Shown: one piece after another, positions 20,386-29,608 of the stretch | Layout: every line of letters starts with the position of its first letter | Position numbering within the stretch: position 1 is the first letter of the stretch | NCBI GenBank assembly: GCA_903813345.2 | Contig: CAIIXF020000061.1 | Coordinates: 1-38,000, forward strand | Reading direction: 5' to 3' | DNA length: 38,000 bases | From: Owenia fusiformis | Lineage: Eukaryota; Annelida; Polychaeta; Sabellida; Oweniidae | Notes under the pieces: generated by a model | The model's database searches: none | What the model was told of the DNA's origin: nothing | The model's input: only the letters and a program-made list of their open reading frames with translations | Made by a program: the position numbers and the translations under genes

Positions 20386-20431
20386 CCGGACGGACGGACG
20401 TACGTACAGACGGACGGACGGACGGACGGAG
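20386..20431. repeat. (GGAC)n microsatellite
   Basis: About ten imperfect CGGA units interrupted by CGTACGTACAGA; part of E5. Confidence 0.95.
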
Positions 20432-20469
20432 GCGTTCCCTATATCCCTCCGAACTTCGTTCGATGGGAT

Positions 20470-20724
20470 AATTAATCCTTCTGTCTGATTACATTTTGTT
20501 CCCTGACTCAAACCAGAGACATATAAAACATGTATATATATTTTACATGTCTCTGTTCAAACTAAGCCAACCCCGATTTCAGTTCTTAATTCTTCACTTG
20601 AAACGATATAGCCAACATGATACAACATGAATTTGGATTAATTATGCATATATAAAGCCAATTGTTATCAAAACCCATAAATCCTCACCATATAAATATA
20701 GTTTTATTGATGATCAAAAACAGA
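20470..20724. other. Intergenic spacer, no gene seen
   Basis: It includes an AGAGACATxTAAAACATGT palindrome near 20514-20555 and otherwise nothing. Confidence 0.4.
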
Positions 20725-20926
20725 TATCAGGGGCGTAGCCAGCTTTCAGTCAGGGGGAGGGGGTGCGATCGAAGAAGATTTCGGTTTTCAGTCAGGAGGG
20801 TACGATTGTGGCCTAAGCAGCATTTTAAAGCTCCTTTCTTCTTCTTTCTCAGGGTTTTATTTTAATCTTTAAGGGGAGGGGGGGGATGCGATCGCACCCA
20901 TCGCAACCCCCCTGGATACGCCTATG
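20725..20926. mobile_element. ~200-bp G-run foldback element
   Basis: ATCAGGGGCGTAGCCAG at the left (20726) against CTGGATACGCCTAT at the right, imperfectly inverted. Internal GGGGGATGCGATCG and GGGGTGCGATCG blocks are repeated. Same class as 19479-19683 but a different subfamily. Confidence 0.65.
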
Positions 20927-21171
20927 GATATTTTGGCAACTTCCACGTTTACCCCGCCCCTAATCATTTTTGCGCCCCCTCTCAATATCAGAACAATCAG
21001 GCGTTGAGGCATGGACCAGGATACCCTGACTCCCAAGCTGTGCGACTTCTTGCAACCGCTATACCTATATTCCCGGGGAAAACGCCTTTTCCTTTGAAAA
21101 AGTGTCAAATATGATTTTACATAGTGTGTGTACATGGACATATGGGTGACTTATTGTTAAAATGAAGACTC

Positions 21172-21252
21172 AATATAAGTATACAGGGTCGAAATCAGTA
21201 TACAACCCAGAAAGAGGATGAAGAATGTGACGTCATTCCCTGTATACTACAA
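21172..21252. repeat. GTATACAGGG inverted repeat
   Basis: AGTATACAGGG near 21178 and CCCTGTATACT near 21238 are exact reverse complements about 50 bp apart, upstream of the promoter-like cluster. Confidence 0.6.
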
Positions 21253-21345
21253 GTAGGACGACACATTGCCTTAACCAATCAGTTTTATGACGTGCACAAC
21301 CGCGTGGGACTATATCTTTACAGCGGGAATTTCACGTTTTTGTCA
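21228..21345 (+). promoter_or_regulatory. Promoter-like cluster: CRE, CCAAT, TATA, initiator
   Basis: In order on plus: TGACGTCA (about 21229), AACCAATCAG (about 21274), TGACGTGC (about 21288), CTATATCTTTA (about 21310) and, about 32 bp after it, TCAGTACAG (about 21342), which fits an initiator. The arrangement and spacing match a TATA-type RNA polymerase II promoter. No coding exon is visible downstream, so it could drive a non-coding RNA, an untranslated first exon, or be part of an old LTR. Evidence is motif-level only. Confidence 0.3.
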
Positions 21346-21349
21346 GTAC

Positions 21350-22670
21350 AGACGTAGAAAGTTGCGGTCCTCATACATATAACATATAATACATACTGAA
21401 CTTAAATAACATATCATACATTAGAACAAATGAAATAAAAACACATACAAAGACACATATAAAAAACAATATCTCTTGTTTTCACTTCTTTAAATGTATA
21501 ATGTTATTCAAATATATATTAATTAATGATAACATTGGGTGGGAGGGATTTTAAAGAGGGTGTTGAAATTTCCATGTGTTGTGGACTGTCTTACATACTG
21601 AACTGAATGTCTTTATAAAGTACACTGGTGAAACTGGGGTCAACCATGCATTCATATAAATTTAAATGATGCCAATTACACTACCCGCAAAAGGATTAGA
21701 AAACCTGGAAACTATCCAACAGATAAATGGACAAACAATTACATGATAAATATATGGCATTCAGATTCATTAAAAACATTATTCCAAATGGAATAAACTT
21801 CAAATTTAATTTTTTCGGAAAAAATGTAACACATTTTTGTTTCAATCCTTACGTATCCAATATTTTGTCATCATGAATTTCGAGATTTCATTTAACTATG
21901 GTGCAAATTTCATTACATTTCATAAATTTTAAATAATAGTGTCATGTTAGCAAAAACCATGATACCACTGTGCATGTTTCTTTGATTGACGGCACATTTG
22001 CCTTTAATTTGGTGAATATACAAATCCCGACGTAAATAATTTTACTGATTTAATACACTCAAAAGTATTGTTTGCTATCAAATTGGATTTACTGCAAATT
22101 AATCCCGTGAAGAAAAGTTGATGAATTCCAAAAAGCTATCTGTACTTTCTAAAAGTATTTCAATGTTTAAAATATATATTCAAATTCATTTTTTAAATAA
22201 TTCCCTAACTTATAGGTGTAACTAACACTGTGAAAAAAACAAATATATTTTGTACTATAGCAAACTATTTTTTAGAATAACCCCCATATAGTTTGAATTT
22301 CACCTAAAATATGGGCGAGAATAGTTTCTCCCATATTCCTAAAAACGGAACACTTTGATATAAGTCCTGATATACTCTCCGGTACGCCCATATAAACCAA
22401 AATAAGTTGCATATATCATTGCAGAGTGTATATCTTTACTGAACTATTTTCCACTTATACGCCTCAAAGTAGGAATCAAACCTACTATATGCGGTGAAAA
22501 ACAACTTATATTAAATGAAAACAGACTATATCAAACTATACTTGACTTATTCTTCTCTTATTCTACCTCAAAACAAACTATACGCGTCTTATACGCGATA
22601 TTACGTAATAGCTTCAGTTCCCGAGTTTGTTGTTTTAACAGATTAAAAGCAAAGTCCAGCATTGAATGTT
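21350..22670. other. Intergenic, no gene seen
   Basis: Very AT-rich. A hairpin AATATGGGCGAGA...TCTCCCATATT lies near 22308-22337. Around 22250-22600 are scattered short variants of AACTATA/TATAGTTT and CTTATA-rich phrases, possibly an old foldback. No coding frame. Confidence 0.4.
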
Positions 22671-22679
22671 TTTTGTTTT

Positions 22680-23749
22680 CAATGCTAATTAATTCGCTTG
22701 TTCAGATTAATCTGGTCATTTCTATAACTGAGGGTTCTAATTTCCATCAAAAAGTCATTTATAAATTAAGCTTTTTACTTTTACTAAATTGGACAATGAC
22801 AGTCGAATTATAATTAACACCGTGTTAAATTTTGGATTCATTTCATTAAGTCTGTGGAAAGTTACATTTTTCAATTCACTTGGTGTTGAAGTAAAAATAA
22901 TATAGAATAAAATGTTTAATATCGTTGCAATAAGAGGGAATCGTAGAGAATATTTTTTCCTGTATGGTAAGCAGTTATTCCCTTTATTATAGTGGAATAA
23001 GATATAAAAACTATTTTTAAGAATTGATTTTTCTTTAATAATATTATTCGTGTATTATTTGAAGGGAACAACATAAAATGCCATATAATATATAATACTA
23101 TTCTAGTCAGGAGCAAATAATATGTTGGCATTTGCAATCAAAACCGGATTATATGCGTTTATTTTTTAGCCTTTAATCCCTAAGTATTCCATTCCTATGA
23201 AATGACTTTCATTCACACTAATTAATCCGTTTGTTAGGATTAATTTCTACATCTGATGGTTCTTATTTCTCTAAAAATTATTTGCAAATTAAGTTTTTAC
23301 ATATTTATTTGGTTGAAAAATGTCCCTCGAGTTATGATTAAGATTGTGTTAAATTTGGGATTCAATCGATCAATCCATTGGAAAGTTAATTTTTTATTCT
23401 TATAATTAATGAGTTTTCCTCACATTTTTACTCTATTGTTTCTCTGTCACATCAGGTTGACAACAAACAACATTTAAATCCCCCTCTTATACAGGCACGA
23501 ACAACCACCTGTACTATTCACTTTGCCAAACAAAAGCAGTCATGACACGGAACTGCTTAATATTCAATTAATATAATACGCATTTTATACAAGCCCGTAC
23601 CTAAGGACCCCCTTCCCCTGGCCAACAATTCTTTAAAGAAATGCAGTTTTTCACCATTCACATACATGTATTGACATGTCAGAGCAATGTTATTAGTAAA
23701 ACTTTAATCCCTAAGTATTCAATTTCTATGAATTGAGTTTTGTTCACCC
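22680..23749 (+). repeat. ~530-bp direct-repeat family, left units (D1, D2 and start of D3)
   Basis: D1 (about 22680-22900, partial) and D2 (about 23165-23700) share TAATCCGTTTGTTAGGATTAA-type starts, CAAATTAAGTTTTT, GTGTTAAATTTGGATTCAATCGAT and TTGTTTCTCTGTCACATCA blocks, then a degenerate GTAGCC/G-run relic with TGCAGTTTTTCACCAT. The CTTTAATCCCTAAGTATTC anchor recurs at 23171 and 23703. D3 starts at 23703 and is interrupted at 23749/23750. Confidence 0.8.
23746..23749. repeat. Left ACCC target duplication of the 11.1-kb element
   Basis: ACCC before AACAGGATCTTAAGAGG; same four bases at 34855-34858 after the mirrored end. Uninterrupted paralogues read TTAACACTGATAACTAATC (near 35970) and CACACTAATTAATCC (near 23215) where the joined flanks give GTTCACCCTGATAAATAATC. 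Confidence 0.75.
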
Positions 23750-24449
23750 AACAGGATCTTAAGAGGTTCTGGACAAATCATTTGATTCTGGACTTGACAT
23801 ATTTTTTTTCCAACGAAATCACATCCAAGGGTTGAATTTTTATTGGATATTTAGAGAGCGAGTCCTGTATTGATTTCAATAAAAAGGTTAAAATAGAACG
23901 CTATTTGAGAGTTAATCTTATACTTTCATTACATTGATAAATTAAGGCAAATTCTGAAAAATTTTAAAGTGCATTTTTTATGAAATATTATCAAAGTATT
24001 TAGATGAAACGGTCTTATTTAAATACAAATCATAACATGATGATATTTTTTCATAAAATATTTCTTCAAGAAATTCAATTGAAGGCTCAAGATAAAACGA
24101 GCTAATTTAGGTGAAAACCCTTACATGATGATGTGTTTTCATGACTTCTTTCATAAAATTCCATCAAGGGGTGAAAATAAAATGATCGAATTTAAGTGAT
24201 TTAAGGATCACGAGGATAGGTTTTCTTGGATATTTTCTATGAAATCCCATCCAGTGGTCAAGGTAAAATTTTTATTTGGTATATTTGGTCACGTGTTCGA
24301 ACCCATAGAACCATATAGGAACGTCATTTTGAATGTTACGTGATAAATCCATATAAGGCTTTTAGAACAATGTGGGGAAAGATGAGGGGAAACCCCTGAC
24401 ACCTGTTCACGATTTTATCCGAACGTTCATCGGATCATTTCGGTTTTTA

Positions 24450-24895
24450 TGCACTTCATTATTTTACCGAAGTTTGCCGATTCGATTCGTCGTATTTCGG
24501 AATATTGGGGACAATTTTATACTCCATTGGGAGTATTTTTAATCTACTTCTTATTACGAAGATTCCCGAACCTTGTTCGGATTAATCCGGATTTTCTGAC
24601 CTACTTCATCTACCGAGATTTAACGAGTTTACATTCGGCTCATTTCGGAATCCTGGTGACAATTTTATACTCCATTGGAGTATTTTTGATCTACTTCTCT
24701 GGATTTTTGATCTACTTCTTATGACGAAGATTCCCGAATCAGTTCGGATTAATCCGGATTTTCTGACCTACTTTATCTACCGAGATTTAACGAGTTAACA
24801 TTCGTCTCATTTCGGAATCCTGGTGACAATTTTATACTCCATTGGAGTATTTTTGATCTACTTTTTCTGGATTTTGCCCTACTTATTATAAGTTG
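24450..24895 (+). repeat. ~150-bp tandem block in the left arm
   Basis: Three imperfect units carry TTTCGGAAT...GACAATTTTATACTCCATTGG, TTTTTGATCTACTTCTT, CGAAGATTCCCGAA and TTCGGATTAATCCGGATTTT. An extra 18-bp TGGATTTTTGATCTACTT duplication at about 24700 is absent from the right arm. Confidence 0.85.
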
Positions 24896-25136
24896 ACAGC
24901 AAGCAAATCAAAAAGTTCGCCATGAACGGGTTTCGATCGACTAACCTAGAGAGTGGAAGCTAAACACGCTAGCCATGAGGCTAACGTTCACCTGTGTGAG
25001 ATGATAAAAGTATCATATATTTATACCGAGCGTCAATTTAGAATGATCTTCGCTTTTGACTCCACTTAGATACAACTCGTCAGTTGTATCCAGAATAGGT
25101 GAACGCCTATGGTGTTAGTGAATAACCAAATCCCAG

Positions 25137-25165
25137 GCGAGTGGTTCGTATCCCACCGTGATATG
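25137..25165 (+). other. tRNA B-box-like segment in the left arm
   Basis: GAGTGGTTCGTATCCCACC resembles a tRNA T-arm / polymerase III B box (GGTTCRANNCC). With the GGCTAACG hairpin ~170 bp before it, the inner edge of the arm looks tRNA-derived. No complete cloverleaf can be drawn, so this is not called a tRNA. Mirrored near 33463-33491. Confidence 0.3.
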
Positions 25166-25201
25166 TTATTTTTGCTTTATTAATACGACAGAAAGGAGCA
25201 A

Positions 25202-27160
25202 GGTGTAGGTTTGAAAACAAGACGTACGTTTATTTCAATACAGTTTTAGAAACATTAACCTCTGATAATTGAAGGATTTCCACTTCTGAAGCGCGACTAG
25301 ATCTAAGAAGTTCATTAATCAAGACAGTGTAAACCTTTTAGATATATGTTAGACAATGTACACGCCCCGTGTGGAATCAACTAAATGTTACATTTTGGAT
25401 TTCATTGAGATCCTGTCATAGTCCTAAAATTTATTTTTCTGGAACATCATTTTTTCAACACTGATACAAATTTCCCTGACATTTCCATGACATGTCTACA
25501 GTTTCAAAATTCCCGGACTCTTTGGCCCTTTTTGACCTTATTTTAAAATTCTCTGACATTTCAGGCACTTGGAAAATTAAATCAAAACCCTGACATTTCC
25601 AGGTGTGTACGAACGCTGGAATTATTCTTAAAATATCCTTCAAACAAAAGGGGAAAATGCTATGCACAAATACTCTAATTTAGTTTGTATTGTAATGCGT
25701 TGTATTACATTGCATTGCATTGTATTGTGTATTTATTTGAGTGTCCGTTGACGGTAAAGAAGGCATTTAAAAGTTATTTGTGAAACTTAATAAACTTAAT
25801 AAACAATACTTTAACAGTATTCTGTTATGGCAAAGTATATTTCATTTTTTCTCTTGTTCTCTACAATCTGCGTTGAGGACACTGAAGCATATGTCTGTAT
25901 TTTGTTGGTGGGGAACAGCGTATCCTATCGTTCACGGAGCAAATTCAACTCTCGTTCACGAGTACCTTGTTTTTGGGCTCTTGTCCCAAAGATAACGATT
26001 GTATAATCAGGATTATGAGCTTTCATGTTCTCATAGTTACATCTGTTGTAAAACGAATCTTGTCGCAACCTCTGCGAATCACGACAGCATAACATTTGAA
26101 TCACGTTGACATCATTGCAAAATTAGGCTAAATATGCTAAGTCAAGACGTTAATTAGCCCACGAAAGTTCATGGGTAACTTGAGAACTACAAAATACAAC
26201 CAAATACTTTTCGAACGTACAATAGCAATATTTCTCACCTAACGTCTTCATAGTTTTAGGAACGTATTTTAAACGCATGATAGCCAAATATATCAAGATA
26301 CTATATCTGCCTAAATGAAGTTATCTAGTGTTTACAAAGTTTTGAAATATATTATATCCAGATCCATCAGAAATTAACTTATCCATTTACATTACTTTAC
26401 TAGTTCTAGTATCTTGCATGACTCGTTCATAAGAATTCTTTAATTCTACCTCGTTCCCAATACGTCCTCAGACAGACAAGAAATTGAAGTCACACCCGTT
26501 TGTTTGCGTGGCATATTTATACGTATACGCACTTTCTCTGATTATTGTCAAACAAATACATTTCAGGAGAAGAACATAAAAAACAAATGCCTGAAACGAA
26601 TGCCGAAACATAAATCCCAAGTGATTAAGTATAGAATGTTTTATTCTTTTACGATTTGATAAGAGACCGAGACTAAGAAATTAAATGCGACGAAATATTT
26701 TGACAACGTAATTTGTATACTGTTTTATTCTTAAAGTTCTATGCGATAAATTATTTTATCTGTTTCAAAATGTTTCATTTTATTTTGCCTATATAAAAGA
26801 GATTGAAGAAGATAAGATAAACTGTTCCGTAATATATATTGTGTTTTAATAACCTTTTTTTAGAATCACAATGTAAAATAAATCTCCCGTTCCTGCCATT
26901 CTGGTAACGCCATGCAATGGATGCAATTCAAAGTGAGAGAGAGATCTATGAATAACAGAATGCGTCCATGCCATTAATTTGGCCAAATACATGGCATGAA
27001 ACTGACGTAAGTTTAAGTAAGCTACGCCCCCCGCTTTCTCTGGTAAATTATGACTTTATTTTTCGGAGTAATGGGTTTCGGACAACTGGGTTTCGGAGAA
27101 CTGGGGTGTACCCGATTACGCTTTGCACGCCGCTTTAAAATCCCGATGTCTCCAGAGGTA
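25202..27160. other. Interior of the 11.1-kb element, part 1; no gene seen
   Basis: 25472-25603 holds three degenerate copies of a CCCTGACATTTCC phrase, a repeat style known from other invertebrates. 25688-25731 is an ATTGT/ATTGC simple repeat. 27062-27108 has three copies of GGGTTTCGGA(C/G)AACT. The frame at 25780-25995 has no recognisable domain. Confidence 0.5.
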
Positions 27161-27162
27161 GT

Positions 27163-27600
27163 TTAATCCGGTAGCCGACAGGCGTTTCTTGCATTATTGA
27201 ATACAAGCTAACCTTATATTCGCGAATGCAACTAACGCCTTCCGGCTACCTGATTAACCCAGTATAATATGACCAAGTCATTTAAATATGAATGGAATAG
27301 TGGCAGGTACTATTCGTATTGACATGAGTTTCCAGTAAAATAATAGGTTAATCCGGTAGCCGACAGGCGTTAGTTGCATTTGCGAATACAAGCTAAGACT
27401 ATGATTTGGGAATGGAAGATTTCAGCTTCCGGATTAACCTACCATTCGATGGGCGACTCATTTCAATATGAAAATAACCTGACAATATTCCATTAATATT
27501 TTAATGAATTGCCCATAAAATAGTAAAGTAGGTTTATCCGGTAGCCGACAGGCGTTAGCGGCATTCGCGAATACAAGCTCCTTTATTTCATAATTTGGGA
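27163..27600 (+). repeat. ~185-bp array with palindromic TAATCCGGTAGCCGACAGGCG core, three copies
   Basis: TCCGGTAGCCGACAGGCGTT occurs near 27167, 27352 and 27537, spacing 184-186 bp. In copy 1 it is followed by GAATGCAACTAACGCC...CGGCTACCTGATTAACC, its reverse complement, giving a ~100-bp hairpin. Copy 2 keeps only AGCTTCCGGATTAACCT of the right arm, and copy 3 has lost most of it. Spacers share TCATTTxAATATGAA. GC-richer than the surroundings. Confidence 0.85.
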
Positions 27601-27984
27601 AATATATATTTTCACAATATTGAAATAGATGGTGGTTCAAAGTGGAATACATATCATACAAGTGTCACAGATATTTTTAGTGCATATATGGTCTGTCTTT
27701 GCATGACTTTGTAGAACATATCAAAACCCTGGGATCCACAGGGTAACAGTAAGTACATTTCGTTAGATCTTCCGAAGTTCATGCTTCAAAGTTGTCAAAG
27801 TTGTAAAAGGGTAATCCTTTTTTGAGTACGAAAGCGTACTTTTTGTTCAATAGCCTTTCCCAGCTGCTAATCTTTTGAGTGCATCGTGCATTCAACGAAT
27901 TGTATTCACTTATTAACCAATCAGTGCCAGGAACAAAATGCACGCTTACTTTTTGGGCTAAGTTTAGTGTTTTATGAAGCATGC
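27601..27984. other. Interior spacer with an unidentified frame
   Basis: The minus frame 28039-27779 starts inside the adjacent mariner and continues into unique sequence. The unique part has fairly normal amino-acid composition (WLISEYN, SSWERLLNKKYAF) but no motif that I recognise. Unsupported as a gene. Confidence 0.3.
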
Positions 27985-27986
27985 TA

Positions 27987-28987
27987 CAGGGTGTCCAAAA
28001 AAAAAACAGGACCGTAAGAAAGTTGAATAACTCGGTCAATTTTGCATATTTCGCCTTGAAATTTCCGAATTATTTAGTTCATTCAATGTGAATTTTGTTG
28101 TGAAAGTTTGATAATAATCTACCAATTGAGTCAAAAACTACAGCTCCTTACAAAACATGCCCCAAATGTGCAAATCTCATCTTTATGCACAATTCAATCC
28201 GGCGAACAAACCTGTTGATGATCCTCCTACACACATGTCTTTCTGAATGGACAAGTTTGTTCCAAGAACAATTGCTATTGGGGCTTACATCCTACTGATG
28301 AAGTGTTACAGCATCCATTGCATTCTGAACAACGCACTCCCTGGGTGGCAATGAGGAAACATGGAATCATCAGTCCCTTTTGGTTCGAAGGTGACTGGGG
28401 ACTTGCTATCACCATGAACAAGGACCAGTAAGTTCTCACCAAGTTTTGGGGGTTACTAAGCACCAGAAGGGACATCTAAGGAGATAATTAAGCAGTGGTT
28501 TAAACAAGCCAATACCATCCCAACACTGCAAATGATATGCTGAAATGGTTTAGGCAATGCTTTGGTGGTCAGCTCATCAGTTGCAGAATGCAAACCATAT
28601 ATGGGCAGCTCATTCGCCTGATCTAAATCCCCCAAATTTTTGTCTTTGAGGATTTCTCAAAGCCAATGTGTATACTGACAGGCCCTTAACAATCTTAAGA
28701 GGGCAATAACTACCCCAATATTTACCATCCACATTAATATGTATAGGTAAGGGTCATTAACAACTTTGTTCGCAGGATTCGTTTGTGCATAGAGAGGAGA
28801 AGTGCCCACTTTGAGCATGTTTTGTAAAGGACTGTAGTTTTTGACACAATAAACAGATTATCATCAAACTTTCAGAACAAAATTCCCATTGAATGAACTA
28901 ATTAATTCTTAAATTTCAAGGCAAAATATGCAAAATTGACCGAGTTATTCAACTTTCTTACGGTCCTGTTTTTTTTTGGACACCCTG
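27987..28987 (+). mobile_element. Dead mariner/Tc1-type transposon, 1.0 kb, ~190-bp inverted ends
   Basis: Ends CAGGGTGTCC(A)n at 27987 and the reverse complement finishing at 28987; TA flanks at 27985-27986 and 28988-28989. Inverted arms run 27987-28178 and 28797-28987, about 90 percent identical. The interior translates on plus, with stops and frame shifts, into pieces of a transposase: PLHSEQRTPW followed by GIISPFWFEGD and GLAITM near 28310-28410, and AAHSPDLNP near 28605-28631. The last matches the SPDL-P region holding the third catalytic Asp of the IS630-Tc1-mariner family. After it NFCL is followed by TGA where a Trp is usual, then GFLKANVYTDRP. The N-terminal domain is gone. Confidence 0.9.
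28300..28695 (+). pseudogene. Mariner-family transposase relic
   Basis: Remnants of the catalytic domain in more than one frame, with at least three in-frame stops. The order of motifs (HPLHSE..., GIISPFWFEGD..., HSPDLNP..., LKANVY) matches the family. The segment around the second catalytic Asp (usually QDGA-H) is not recognisable. Non-functional. Confidence 0.8.
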
Positions 28988-28989
28988 TA

Positions 28990-29410
28990 CATACAAATGT
29001 TACGCTTTTGCTCATTTACTTTGAGAACTATCTATAGGTACACATTACCAATTGACTCCTAGATTTGAGTGAACAAGTACCTCGTATTTTTCATTTTTCG
29101 ATATTTTGAGATTTGTTGGCTGATGAGTAACTTGATATTTTATGTCTAAATATTATAGTGGTTAATAGTAATAGTTTTATTGTACACCATAAACTGTTAA
29201 CGTTTTAGAATTGGGACACAATATATGATTTGATAATAGAACAATACATGTATATGTCTTACTCTAAACTCGGTGGTTTGTTTGTTAGTATGTTTTCTTA
29301 ACAGCTCAATAACTGTTGTATTAATAAGGCGTTATACTATGAAAAAAAGATTGAACGATGTAGGCATAGGCAGAGGGAGTATCACACTACCCTACCACGT
29401 GAACACATTT
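28990..29410. other. Interior spacer, no gene seen
   Basis: AT-rich, nothing recognisable. Confidence 0.4.
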
Positions 29411-29608
29411 AAAAAGAATACAGGGTACAGTTAAGTTGCAAATAGAGCGGGTATTCTTTGTCCTTTTCCATAGGACTTTTCTGGTGATAGTGCGTTGCAA
29501 ACTGCTCGATGAATCTATACAATGTAAAATCTAGTATTCCTCCAGAACTATGGAAATAAACAAAGGTCCTCCATTTGCAACTTCACTGTAGCCTGTATTC
29601 CTTTTAAA
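29411..29608. repeat. ~200-bp foldback element
   Basis: AAGAATACAGGGTACAGTTAA...TTGCAAAT at the left pairs with ATTTGCAACTTCACTGTAGC...TATTCCTTTT at the right. The inner parts (TTTGTCCTTTTCCATAG against CTATGGAAATAAACAAAGG) also pair, so nearly the whole element is one palindrome. Confidence 0.75.

Larger units (their letters stand above)
19756..20469 (+). mobile_element. Helentron-like element E5 with 12-bp inverted subtermini, (GGAC)n and a 3' hairpin
   Basis: ATCCCATCGAAC (19756-19767) is the exact reverse complement of GTTCGATGGGAT (20458-20469). The latter includes one arm of the hairpin CGAAC-TTC-GTTCG (20450-20462). A (GGAC)n tract (20386-20431) precedes the hairpin. The body is a 158-bp tandem repeat with CCATTTT/AAAATGG palindromes. 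5' block equal to the 3' hairpin arm plus microsatellite is the same layout as E3 and E4, with unrelated sequence. No coding. Confidence 0.6.
23750..25201 (+). repeat. Left arm of the 11.1-kb element
   Basis: Matches the reverse complement of 33421-34854. The outer ~300 bp is about 98 percent identical by eye; the innermost ~300 bp is nearer 85-90 percent. It contains a ~150-170-bp tandem block (24450-24895) with ATACTCCATTGGAGTAT and CGGATTAATCCGG palindromes. Near the inner edge are a GGCTAACG hairpin and a GGTTCGTATCCCACC motif. Similarity ends after ACAGAAAGGAGCAAGG. The frame at 24449-24724 is mirrored in the right arm and reads the tandem block; I do not regard it as a gene. Confidence 0.9.

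Noticed and set aside
24449-24724. Open frame in the left arm, mirrored at 33901-34155 (minus) in the right arm
   Set aside because: It reads a ~150-bp tandem block rich in palindromes; the second and third parts repeat the first. Kept open by unit length and not by protein constraint, as far as I can see.
27779-28039. Minus-strand 86-residue frame as a gene
   Set aside because: Its start lies inside the mariner inverted repeat, and the unique part has no recognisable domain.
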